DNA of 64,000 nt. Origin: Gelatoporia subvermispora B (Eukaryota > Basidiomycota > Agaricomycetes > Polyporales > Gelatoporiaceae). Each line of letters begins with the position of its first letter. Position 1 is the stretch's first letter. Of the stretch, positions 45,723 through 56,820 are shown in pieces. Under the pieces are notes generated by a model. That model ran no database searches, was not told the DNA's origin, and saw nothing but the letters and a program-made list of their open reading frames with translations. Where the stretch lies: NCBI GenBank assembly GCA_000320605.2, contig KB445794.1, positions 1,646,033 through 1,710,032 of the forward strand, given 5' to 3'. Made by a program: the position numbers and the translations under genes.

Positions 45723-47046
45723 ATGGATCCTTTCTACGCACTCGACCTCGCTGAGGATACCATCCGGGTCAAGCCCGATCTCTCGCCCGAAGAACTCGTG
45801 CCATACTTGTCGACCGTTGACCCAGGATCCAAAGCCCTGTGTATTCACGGATACACCGACGAAGATGCCGACGGAACTGAAGATTGGAAGTTCATCGACG
45901 TTGTGACCCCACATCTCTCAAGACTTCAAAATGTGCAAATGCTGCAGCTGGACGATATCAGCTGGGGCAATCTCTCCCCGACCGCACGGGCATTCATTCT
46001 TACCCACTTCCGCTCGGTCACTGCCCTGAAGCTGAATGGCGTGGACATGTGGAACTCGAACCAGCTGTTGCGCGTCCTGGACGCCTTTCCGTCTCTTTCT
46101 GCGCTGGTCTTGGACAGGGTTGATGCCGATCTCTGCAATCACGCCACAGCGCAGGTCACCCGCATCACTCCACTCCATCTTGAGTATCTGCAGATTGGTT
46201 CCTTGGGATGGAGCCGCCCCCTTTGCGAATGGCTTCTTGGTCACAGGGCAGTCAATCTGTCCATCGATCAAGCTATGTTGACCTGGGCTGCGACGCCTGA
46301 GGCGAAGCCGGACATGGTGGTTGGTTTCATATGGCGTCTTGCTTTCCGCGTCAAGGCTCTTGCCTTCGACTGGTGTATTCCATCGAAATGTGAGTAGGCC
46401 TCAGCCATCGTAACCAACATATCTAATATGGTATTTAGCCTTCGCCGCTCGATATGCAAGCTCTCTCTTGGGCTCGGTCTCAGATACCGATAGCCGGTCC
46501 ATGCCGGTTGACCACACAGATAGGCAGGTTCCCGAGAACTCACTTGAAGACGACGTGGAGGAACCCGACAAAGAAGTGCTCAAAAAGCGCTGGCTCAAAG
46601 TGAACGAGCCCTCTTGGTCCGGGTCATACCGTGGCGCTGTTGAATACGCGTCACAGCCCCTCCAGAGCAAAATCGAGGACCTCGACGCGTTCGTTATCTG
46701 GAACAACGATATCGTGGATCTCTTCTTGCTGCGCTTCCTCTGCCAACTTGTGAATCCGGGGACAACTGTCTTCCGGGTCATGATCGCCGTCAAGAACTGG
46801 CAACACTTCGAAACGATCGACTGGCCGGCTTTAGATGCCTTGTTTGACGGAATCCCTGACTTCGGTATACCGGCCCAGACTCGGAACTACACCATCCTGC
46901 TGTCGGGCCCTTGGGAAGACAACGGAGTAGCTGCAGGCAAGTTAACGTCTAAGTTGCCAAACGTCGTTCAGCACGGCCTCTTCACCTTCGAAGGAGACAA
47001 TGATCCGACGCGCTGGGCACGTCGTGAATACTACGAGAGCCTCTGA
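45723..47046 (+). CDS. LRR/F-box-family-like protein of unknown function
   Basis: The start ATG at 45723 gives MDPFYALDLAEDTIRVKPDL; the exons are 45723-46389 and 46439-47046 and predict 424 residues. It has repeated leucine-rich stretches of the type seen after F-boxes in agaricomycete proteins (LQNVQMLQLDDISWGNLSP, HFRSVTALKLNGVDMW, FPSLSALVLDRVDADL), but no F-box is visible at the N-terminus. The C-terminus ends ARREYYESL. It could be an F-box protein that lost the box or a substrate-type LRR protein. No specific function can be assigned. Confidence 0.7.
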
Positions 47047-47624
47047 GTGTATCGATCGAAGTGCTAATTTGTTCATCGAATTCTTGTATGTGTTTGAGAC
47101 GAGTTTACCGGAAATGTATATCGTCGTTTTGCAGAGACAAACACTAATAGCCAGCACGGTAAGAATTTTGAGCTTGAGCAGTGCAATATTCTTAAGATCC
47201 GGTTGCGTGGAATCCCTCCGCTGCTTGCACCGCAATGAATGATATGGATCGGCAGAAGATGCACGTGGGTCAGTATGATCTGATCAGAGCAAATCCTAAG
47301 ACATAGCACAGGCATGCTCTAGAGAACAGTATCTGAGGCTCAGATATGTACAACTAAGGTCGCGTCTATAGTACATGATGGTGCTTCCGCAACCTTCCCT
47401 CTAAAATAGATCAGTCTCATGTTATCCCTGTGTATTTACCTGCACATCAATGGTGAACTCGCGAACAGTACATAACTCCCACTAATTACGGGTCAATTCC
47501 CTGCCTAGATACGTTATGCAATACATTGTGCAAAGTGGGTATATATTGTATGAACGGTGGAATTCTAGTCGTGAGCGAGAAGCTCGACCTAGAGCCCTGT
47601 CAGTCACTCAAGATACATCACAGG
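47047..47624. terminator. Convergent 3' intergenic region
   Basis: Between the ends of the LRR-like gene and BTB gene 2. No gene recognised; presumably both 3' ends. Confidence 0.4.
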
Positions 47625-49253
47625 TCAAGATCCACAGACACTGACCTGCGACACTGCTCGATCGATGGCTCCGGCAAGAAATCCAGAAACTTGCCCAAAC
47701 TCCGTAACCCCGAGCGATCGCTCACATCTTGAGCAGAACTTCACAGCCGGATCCGACAGCGCAGCTGCGAGCCACTCCACAGACGTCGCCGTGCTCGCCA
47801 GTGGCTTCTTCACCAAGGCGTCCCCAAGGTGTCTAAGGAAAGCGATGAACCAGCAGGGAAAGAACCTTGTCCCAGTCTTGCACGTGTGCGCGCGGAAGCA
47901 CCCTGCGGAGTGGTTACTGAACGTCGGGGGCGTGTCGTGAGGGAGCCAGCTCAAGTCGTCGAGAGTGGCCTCGGCGGCCTCGCCGCACGCGCGGCGGTAT
48001 TGCAGCAACGCGTCGTACACCCGCGCGGAAACGTCCTCGAGCTGCGGGTAGTACTGTGGCTCGATGGGCACGCCGAGCGTGAGCCGCGCGGCGTGCTGCG
48101 CGAGGGACGCGAGGCCGAAGTGTGAGGCGATCAGGTAGACACGCACGGGGTCGCCCCGAGCAGAGGCGCGCAGTGCGTCGGCGAGGCGGCGGGTGATGTT
48201 TGGCAGCCTGTACTTCGTGGCAAGGGTGAGTGCAGATGCGATCTCATCGATGTGGAGATGGTCTGTGTCCTGGTCGTAGCAGAGGCGCAACAGCGTAGCC
48301 AGGCTCCTGCGGTCTTCTGGTAGATCGACGGCGAGCTTTGGGGCTCCGTATGCGTTTGGCGAGTCCTTGTCTGCACAGCAAGCAGATTCGGGTCTAATTG
48401 AGGATTGTTGCGACGATGCATGGCGGAAGAGATCCTTGAGCACCGATGACGTCTGGCACACAATCGCGCTATGGACACCATACTCCGCATCCGCGCCGCG
48501 GATCATCGCATCCGGGGGCGGGAACTTGAACCCCGCCTCAAACTCCTCCCGTTGCCCGCGCCGCGCGTCGTCGTCCGCCCGCGCGAAGCTTGGGCGGCAG
48601 AACGCAAAGAACGCCGAGACCTTCCCCTTCGCGTGGGCGTAGAACGCAAGACGGTAGTACGTTCCCGCGGTGATATGTACCATCGCATCGATATAGCGCA
48701 CCTCGAGCTCCTGCCGCACGACCTCCGCGGCTGCGGCCGCTGCGACGTCTTCTAGCGAGTGTCTACAGGCAATTGCGTAGAGGCGCAGCGGGTCCGTATG
48801 CACCAGCGCAGTCAGACGTTCTTGCAGGATCTGGGTAGCCTCACGCATGTCATACTTGATCGCGGCCTCGAGGGTATCTGTGATCGCGTCAAGGTCGGTG
48901 AGCGCAGGGTCTTGCACGGGATAGCATAATCGAAAGAGGTTCTCCAGCACGGCGCTCGTCTCGGTGACACGTAGCAGAGGTAAACCGTCCAGTTCTTGTT
49001 GTTCTATATGTTTCCTGGAGCCTCTCTTCTTCTCGGGGATAGATGGTTGTGCAACAGGCTGCGGGAGTGAGAACATGAGCTCGAAGAAGTCGGATGCTTC
49101 CGCGAGGATGATCCTGTGTACGCGGAAGACGACATTGTCGGAGGACGCAAAGACAACATCGGCGGATGGTTTTCTGAATGGATGCGAGCCATGCGAGAGG
49201 GGGTTTGCTGGCGACGGCGGGACGCCTGACGAGCAGTCGTACAAGACTTTCAT
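47625..49253 (-). CDS. Tandem BTB/POZ protein 2
   Basis: Single-exon, 542 residues, start ATG 49253 (MKVLYDCSSGVPPSPANPL). The first BTB covers roughly residues 28-170 (DVVFASSDNVVFRVHRIILA, LENLFRLCYPVQDPAL). The second starts about residue 245 (DAMIRGADAEYGVHSAIVCQ, TLLRLCYDQDTDHLH). The C-terminal part holds CRRA/CFRAHTC and KFCSRCERSLGV, a Cys pair like that of tandem-BTB protein 1, and ends SVCGS. The shared BTB-helix-BTB-Cys order shows the two genes are paralogues. GC content is distinctly higher than in the left half of the window. Confidence 0.8.
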   Translation of the reverse strand: MKVLYDCSSGVPPSPANPLSHGSHPFRKPSADVVFASSDNVVFRVHRIILAEASDFFELMFSLPQPVAQPSIPEKKRGSRKHIEQQELDGLPLLRVTETSAVLENLFRLCYPVQDPALTDLDAITDTLEAAIKYDMREATQILQERLTALVHTDPLRLYAIACRHSLEDVAAAAAAEVVRQELEVRYIDAMVHITAGTYYRLAFYAHAKGKVSAFFAFCRPSFARADDDARRGQREEFEAGFKFPPPDAMIRGADAEYGVHSAIVCQTSSVLKDLFRHASSQQSSIRPESACCADKDSPNAYGAPKLAVDLPEDRRSLATLLRLCYDQDTDHLHIDEIASALTLATKYRLPNITRRLADALRASARGDPVRVYLIASHFGLASLAQHAARLTLGVPIEPQYYPQLEDVSARVYDALLQYRRACGEAAEATLDDLSWLPHDTPPTFSNHSAGCFRAHTCKTGTRFFPCWFIAFLRHLGDALVKKPLASTATSVEWLAAALSDPAVKFCSRCERSLGVTEFGQVSGFLAGAIDRAVSQVSVCGS

Positions 49254-52200
49254 GAAAGCCCGGGTTGTCAGTTGGTGGTTGTCTTATCTGATAACCCGCC
49301 CACCTTGCATCGCGCGCATCTCATCTATTTGCTTCTATTTGCTATAAGTGCGCTTCCTGGGTGTGCACATCGAATGTGCACGTGGGCCCGTGGCATGTTG
49401 TGCGTCGTCGGCTGAGCTCGTAACAAGAGCAGTAAATCGCCTGGACGAGCAGGAAACCAAAGAGCAAGAAAGTAGATCTGGGTGTAAGCGCATGCAGGAT
49501 TTGCTGGAAGGAGAGCCGACTCGCTGAGCAGAGGTGGCGCGCGTTAAGACGCATAAGACGCACCACTGACGCATCGCGCGTGAAGCTGTCCCGGCCGCGG
49601 CATCTCAACACGATCGAGCCGGCTTCTGGGCAAACACCAGTGTACAACACACTCATTGAGCGTGAAACGACTTTCGGTAAACTCCCATTCCTCAATCCAT
49701 CGCTCACGCGACACAGGGTTCACAACCGCCAATTCGATCGTTTCTGCAGACGGAACTCTGAGTCACCGCAGAATGAACATAATAAGGATCGTTCGAGGTG
49801 TTAAGCTCCTCGTTAAGGTAACTCGACATACCGCTGTTTCGCCACGGATTCTCCTTCACATCGGCAATGAGTATCCCTCATTTTTGCACAGCTCATCGTT
49901 CCTTGCGTTCAGAAATGCTTTGTTCATACCCATCTATGTACATGCCGCGAGTTCGCGGTAAGCTTCGCATTCTCCCGGACTGTCCCCGAAGTACGAGCGC
50001 AGCACGGCAATCTGCAAGTTGCGATCACGAAGCTCCGTTCCTGCACGTACGAAGAAGCCCTGCGCGCCTCTGACGAGCAGCGCGCTGTGTGCCTCGATGC
50101 CGTGAGGACGCCGGGACGCACGGCGCGGGATCCGCAATCGGGAGTCAAGGGTCCCGTGCGGAGAATCCGCGGGCAATGCAAAGTCAGCTAGAAACAACAA
50201 GGCGAGTCATGCAGCACTAGGTTCTCTTGAAACCACCCGGGCAGGCCCGGGAGGCAGAATACAATTGCGCACGGGCTAGCCAGACGAGGTAAAGCTGAAA
50301 CGCGTTCAGAAACACAGGGCGCAGGGCGGAGCGGGAGGGACCTATGCACATACTGCCCTGTTCAGGACGCCAGGGGCTGCGAAGCCACGTGAGGCGCACC
50401 GATAAGCTGAAGCCGTGCGGACAACAAGAACACAGCGTCGCGGAAGAATCGGCGTGAGTCCATAGGCGCGCTGCGACGATACTGAGCTGCATCGACTCCT
50501 GACCGAGCCCCAGCGCCCGCATGTGATTCCCTCGGATCTTCTCGAAGCAGGACGCCAGCGGCGCTGCTCACGTCTAAATCGCAGCTGGCGGCTCCCCGGG
50601 CCCAGCCGGGCCTCCCGCTCCAGTCATGTGTGGCGTGGGTGCCCGAGTCCCGCGGGATCAACGTCTGCGGGCGCAGACCGTACAGGAGTGGCGGCATAGA
50701 GGAGACGATATTTGGAAGAGCACGAGGACGCTTGCTGCGGACCTTGCGTAGGTATGTGGCATCATGGGGAATGCGGGGGTAGCGGGCTGCCGGCATCAAC
50801 GGCAGAGCAGGTGAGGCGAGCTGGCGGCCGCGCGTGCGGGGGAGGGAAGGGGACTTGGTGGGCTGCTGTGGGGAGGAGTTGCCATGCACGGTGGCGCTGC
50901 CATGGCGTTGCCAATTAGCGCGTCATGTGCCGCGCCTCTGCTGGCACGCCCGAGCCGCTGTACTTGTGGTTTCACGCGCAAATGGCACGGATACCGTTGG
51001 CGAGGCGCACTAGCTCTGATTCGGGGCCATGGCAATCATAACTTGACGGGATCCGTGCCACAGGGCATCCATGGTGGTTAGAGTGGCAGATGACATCCGG
51101 GCAGAGGTTCGCCCAATGACGGCTTCACCGCTGCGATGTAGGATGGGCTTGGTGATGGATATCCGGGGATGACTTGACAACCCGTGTGTGGGCGGTCATC
51201 CTGTATTTCGGACCTGCCGGACACAGTGCAATGCGCAGTTTGTGATTCATTAACACGAGTTTCCAGTGGTCTCAAGAGGATCGCTGAGTCAGCTCGCGGT
51301 CAGAAGACACTGAACGATATAGCAAAGGTGTTGCAAGTCGCGAAATGGGTGGGGTACCGAGGACGTGTACACGGAAGCGTCCTGAGCGGCTTTGCCTAAT
51401 TCGTCGGCGGAAGTGGTCACAAGGCCAAGGGCGGGCCTGTGTGATCCTGTAACCAGCGACAAGTAACAGCGCGGCGGGTGGGCGGCCCTTGGGCGTCGCG
51501 GCCTGTATCACGGTTTGCGACAGCAGCTTGACATGGAGCACGCAGGGACCACGAATGGGTGCGCTGCCAGGGGCGTGGCGTGTTCCGAGCAAACAGCGGC
51601 CGGGGTCAAGTGACGGGGGCGCAGTCGCAGTGGCGTGCATCTTGGGGAAAGTGGGCGAAAATACCAGCGGTCCCAGAGCGGGGTGGGCTGTCGCAGGGTG
51701 CGCAGCCGAGGTTGAAAATGGAAGAATCATAAACATACGGGGCGCCAGGGCGGATGCAACATGCGGGGCACTTGTGCCCGGCAGGACGCGCTCGACCGCG
51801 GCCTCTCGAGGCAGACTGAGAGGGTTCTACCGCGCGAGTCATGCGGAAGAGCGGATTCGAGTTCTGTGAGGCTCGGGTGGGCTGTGTGTGGTCCGGCTCG
51901 GAAGGGTCATGCAAGGACATCGGAGATGCAGAGATGAAGATCCGGGGGGATGTGCGGGGAGAACCGAGGCCGCTGTGCGCGGCGATGTTGCGATGCATGG
52001 TTGCTGTCCGGCCGGAGTCTGAGAAGTGCAAGTCAAGAAATGGTGAGATTGAAGAGATGAGAGGATGTATCTCGGCTGAATGGGCGGACCGGGTGGGTCA
52101 AAGGCGCCACGATTGCTTCAGAGTCCTGGAGCATGCGGAGAGTGCGGCTACCCCGCGATGCGGATGTTTGAAGCGAGTGCGATGGTCGGTGGCCCGTCGG

Positions 52201-52765
52201 TGGGGATGGGTAGGATGTTGCGAGGGCAGAAAACGAGGCGGGAGAGACAAAAGAGGCAGGCGGCGCATCGATGGCGGGGGCGGGTGGCGGCCACTCGCAG
52301 CCAGTCACGGGACAGAAACGGCCAGGTCGGCCGTCGAGCGCCGTTTGTATCCGGGGAATTTACCCGATTTGGGAGAAAAAATCGTGGAAAAACATGCAAG
52401 CCTGGCATGTCACGTGGCCGCTCCGGAGGGCCGTGAGGAGAATCGGGCGAGAGCGGACTGGGCAGAGCGCTCAGACGCCCGCATCAGCTCTCTCCTCCCG
52501 CCCACATGTCGCTTTTCTTTCACTTAGCCCTCTGACCCCGACCACGACGACCTGAACACCGTCAACGGTGTCGACGACGTCCCGCGCATCGTCGTCTCCG
52601 TCGACCAAACCCCTCGATCCAGCTCCCGCAGCATCCGAGGCAGCCTGCTCCCCGTTTTGCACTTCCGCGTGCCAGAGCCGACTTACCTCAACTTCGGTGT
52701 CGTCAACTCTTTCTTGTAATCTTTCTACGACCATCTCTCCCAGGGCGCACTTTGCGCCCTCACAA
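49254..52765. other. 3.5 kb gene-free GC-rich region upstream of the Reg1-like gene
   Basis: Several long frames occur (for example 51,841-52,527 on plus), but they overlap on both strands, have no domain and arise naturally from high GC. I read the region as the extended promoter and leader of the Reg1-like gene and the divergent leader of BTB gene 2. A non-coding transcript is possible but not shown. Confidence 0.45.
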
Positions 52766-55700
52766 ATGCCCTCCGACGCTATGCCCGTCCCACCGACACT
52801 CACCAGCTACCTACCTGTACTGCTAGTGTCTGTCACACACTCGGCTGCGCCCGACGACTCGTCCTTTTCTACCCTCCCCGAAGGCCAGGTCGACTACCTC
52901 TCCCACGAATGGCGTGAAGAGGATGTCTGGCGGTCATGGCGCAGCATGACCCGCCAGAAGAACGCCATCGCCAACGGTATGCGTCTCGAGAACGCAAGTT
53001 GGCGGACTTGGTGGAAGCAGCGGAACAAGCTCAAGACTATCAGCCCAGAGACCCTCAACTGGTGAGCTTATATCTCCTCTAGGGCCTTCATTTCGCTATC
53101 CTCCTGGCCGCACGACGCACGCATGCCACTTCATGTGGAGATAAGGACGTAGTCTCGCGTTTCAGTGGGGCAACCACGTCCAATTCGAAGCACACGAAGC
53201 GGGTACACTGCTACGCCTTTGCATTGCGAAGACGGCGATGCGTTCGCGCCGCCTGTGCTCATTTTCACCCTTGCTACTGTGCGTGATGGGCCACCGCCCA
53301 TCGACCTGTCAATATCGGGTGTCCGTATTGCAACACTGCTCATGAGTCAGTGTTACGTGCGCATGTCTGCGGCATTGGCATGTCCTGGGTTGCGGGCGAC
53401 GGGTACAGGCAACGGCCGGTATTGCGCCGGAGTCATAGTAGTAGTCGCGTTCGCGTACTGACCCCAAAACCTAGGCTCAAGGACTCTGACGTAACATGGC
53501 TGTACGGTCCCTTACACATTGGATCCAACTGGACGCCGTCCTCCAACAAGCCGGATTCACTAAGTGCCTTGCAACGCAAGACGTCCCTGGAGGAGATCTC
53601 GCCTTCCAAGAAGAAACAAACCACCGCCCCGTATGCGAAGAAGCCCATCCTCAAGCGCCGCAGTATCGGCCAGCTGCTGTCGTTGCCCGCAAGCCCATTT
53701 TTCACGCAGATAGAGTCCGATGACGAGGAATGTGCTGACCTGGAGCACGAGGGAGCCGAGTCGTCAACTCCGACACGCCCGCCACTCCTACACACCAAGA
53801 GCGATACGCACATCAGCTGGCGCGGGCGCCCGTATCGAAAGGTCTCGCCTCCGCGGATTATTGCGGAGGAGACGCCACTTGCCCCACTATCCACTACTCC
53901 AGGTACTAGCGATGGAAGCGATCAAGACCTCAGCGGTAGCTCAAGTACTGGCGCAGACGGGTCCGGTGTTAGCAGCGCCGGCGCGAAGAAGAAACACATC
54001 AGCTTCAACACGTTCGTGGAGCAGTGCATTGCGATTGAGAAGCCCAAGCTCAAGCGCTCAAGCTCCGGGCCGCGCGTGTGCGAGAACTACGATGACGGGT
54101 CAGTATTCCTTCGAAGCTCAAGTACTGAGCTACACTGATGGAATGTCGCACACAGCTATGAGGAGGACTCGGAAGTCGGGTACGACGACGAGGACGACGG
54201 GCCGGCTTCGTTCTACATTGAACACCGGGACTCGCCTGCAGGCTCTGACTCGGACGACGACGACGACGTGATTGAGATGCGCACCTCCTCTTCGCGCTCC
54301 CGCTCCTCCTCCACCTCTTCCTCGCGCTCACCGCGCTTCTCGACCGTCCCCCTCCCCGGCAGCAAGGACCCATCCCCAACGGGCTCGAGCCGCTCGCGCC
54401 CGGGTCTCCCACGGCGCGCGTCTGCGGGTGGTGAGCGCTTCACGATCGCGCCCATTGCGCCAACAATGCTCAAGAGCACGGGTGTTGGTAACGAACTCAT
54501 GGGGAATTACGGTAAGGGTCGTGCGACCGGCGCACCCAAGGAGGTCGAGCTTGTATATGTTCCGCCAAGTCACAGCTCGTATAGCCATCCCAACACACCC
54601 GCCTTCGGCTCGCACGAGGACGTCTACCACCATCGCGAGTCGTATTTCTCCATCGGCACCTCCGGCCCACGCGCGCGCATACCCAGCGTTGACGCGTTGC
54701 CACCTCCCTACCAAGCGCAGGTTGTCACCCCCGGCTCGGATCCACATCACCATGGCGTGTTTGTGCACTCGCCAATAGTCGGCTCGCCGGTGCCCATGCA
54801 CACCGAGATGGGCGGGCAGGACGCTGCGCTGGAAGACGCATACGACTACTTCGAGGGTCCGGATCTTGGCGAGGACTTCGGCGACTGGCGCTCGCACATG
54901 GGGCGCCGCCGCCAGAGCCGGCGGGAACAGCGCGAGCGGGAAGAGGACGGCGCGGGTGTGGTGCGGTACTCGGAAGGCGGCGCGGCGAGCGTCACGAAGG
55001 GGCGGAGTAGTGGCCCCGATGTGCCGGTCGTGGTCGTGAACGAGGTGAACGGCGCGATGGAGGAGCGGACGGAGCGCTCGCGCTCGGCCAGCCCTGCCCT
55101 CGTGGACATTGACCAGACCGTCGTGCATGCAGAATCAGCTGGATTCCTGGATCGGCCACATAGCGCGACGCATCCTATCCCCATCGCTGCTCCCCCTGCG
55201 GTCCCCGTCCCCCGCCTGGCCGCGTCGCCACATATCGCCATCTCCCCACAAAGCGCTAGCATTAGCGTCAGCGCACCCGTCTCCGGATCAACAGACCCCT
55301 TGCGCTTGTCGCCGCCGGAGGCTGCGCTGTGCCGCGGTCGGCCGTCGTCCGCGAGCGGCTCGACAACAACGGGCTCGTTCTCGCGCTCGAGCGACTCCGC
55401 GTCGCGCTCCGACTCCCGCGGGCGCTCGCTCACGCGCACACCGTCCTTCGACCACGACCGCTCGTCGAGCCGCGGGACCAGCTCTCCGATCGGCAGCATC
55501 TCGCCGACCAGCTCGTCGCTGGGCATCGCGGCGAGCGCGTATGCGAGCCGAGGCCGGGACCGGGAGGCACGCGGCGGGCTGCGCTCAGGGAGAGCAGACG
55601 GAGAGCGGGGCAGGGACCGTGCGGGGAGAAAGCTGGGCGACAGCATGAGCCCGCCGAGCGTGCTGAGCTCGCCGACGCGCTCGGTGAGCGACATCGAGTA

Positions 55701-56259
55701 TCAGCCATACTCGCCCACGCTCGTCGACGCGGTCGAGTCTCCGATCGAACGCCACCCCCCATCCCCGCCGTCATCTGTCTCCGGCTCGTCGACAGCGAGT
55801 GTGAGCACCGCCGGCACGGCGCGCGAGGCGGAGGCGGGCAGCAGCCGGCCGCGGCTATCGCTCGGCTCGGCGCACGCGAGGACGTCCGCGTCCGCGGTGC
55901 CTATCCCCTCGCCGATACCCGAGGAGGACGAGCAGCGCTCCCGACACCCCACCCCTGCCAACTCACCCATCACCACCTTCCACCCGATGGGCCACGCGCG
56001 GCACGAGAGCGCGAGCGCGCCCTCGCCGTCGAAGGAGAAGAGCCCCATCGTCACCCTGCCACACCCCGCCCCTTGGCTGGTCACACCCCCCGCGATCGAC
56101 ACACCTTCCCCCGCGCTCGAGTCGCCGCACGCAGACCGCACGCACAAGGCCGCGAGTGCGCGCGCGGAGCAGCAGTCCGGGACACTCGTCGGCCGCGCGG
56201 TCGAGATGGTCACGTCCGCGCGCGGGTTTCTCGGCTCGATATGGAACACCGCGTCGTAG
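52766..56259 (+). CDS. REG1: Reg1-type PP1 (Glc7) regulatory subunit
   Basis: Targeting subunit of protein phosphatase 1 in glucose repression, holding Snf1 kinase in check. The start ATG at 52766 gives MPSDAMPVPPTLTSYLPVLL. Exons 52766-53061, 53475-54098 and 54156-56259 predict 1007 residues. Early on it has the AreA/GATA-like (DUF1752) domain: SHEWREEDVWRSWRSMTRQK, WWKQRNKLKTISPETLNW, LKDSDVTWLYGPLH. A PP1-docking RVxF-type site follows: KKKHISFNTFVEQCIAIEKP. The rest is disordered: Ser/Arg-rich tracts, an acidic YEEDSEVGYDDEDDG block, and long Ser/Pro regions. The DUF1752 domain followed by the KHISFN motif is the diagnostic order of Reg1. Intron 1 (413 nt) is several times the local norm. 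It converges with the VPS9 gene. Confidence 0.8.
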
Positions 56260-56820
56260 TCGCTGCGCAGCGCACCCCGCTTTATGTTTATGAACCCACC
56301 GACGGACCGCGCGACGACGGACGTTGGTGCAGCCCGGCCGGCGACGGCTATATATCACGTCACAAGTTATTCTCGTATGCATATGTCCTCTACTGTTTAT
56401 CATCCGGTCTTGTTGTTCTGCGGTGTCCGTGCATTGACTCGACTAATACTCACGTCTGGAAGTTAATTGGCATCGGTGCATTCTCATGTGTCTTCTGCAT
56501 CCTGCATAGTCGTTTTTGTGTGTTTCTTTGGACCGTCGGTACGTACGTGTTGGCAACGATTGCTCGATACCGTATAGCGACTCCGTAGTACTAGTGTTAC
56601 ACTGGCTCGCATTGTCTGCGTGCGCATGTATCTTTGTAGGCATCTTGTCTGATAGATGTATATCTCTCACTGTGAATAGCAATTATCTTGTGTTATCCGT
56701 CTCATCTATCTGATCGCTCAAAAAGTTTGCTTGAAACTCGAAAGAATTCGGATGTCTCATGCCTTGTGGTGTGACTAGCTGAAACGAAATCGATGCGTGA
56801 AGAGCGAGATGATGTAGCTA
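56260..56820. terminator. Convergent 3' intergenic region
   Basis: Between the Reg1-like stop and the VPS9 stop; AT-richer than both coding regions, consistent with two 3' UTRs. Confidence 0.5.

Noticed and set aside
51841..52527. 228-codon plus-strand frame upstream of the Reg1-like gene
   Set aside because: Biased Arg/Gly/Cys composition explained by GC-rich DNA, overlapping frames on the other strand, no domain or splice support.
54328..55694. Long minus-strand frames opposite the Reg1-like gene
   Set aside because: Mirror of Ser/Arg-rich codons; no domain, and they lie fully inside the supported gene.
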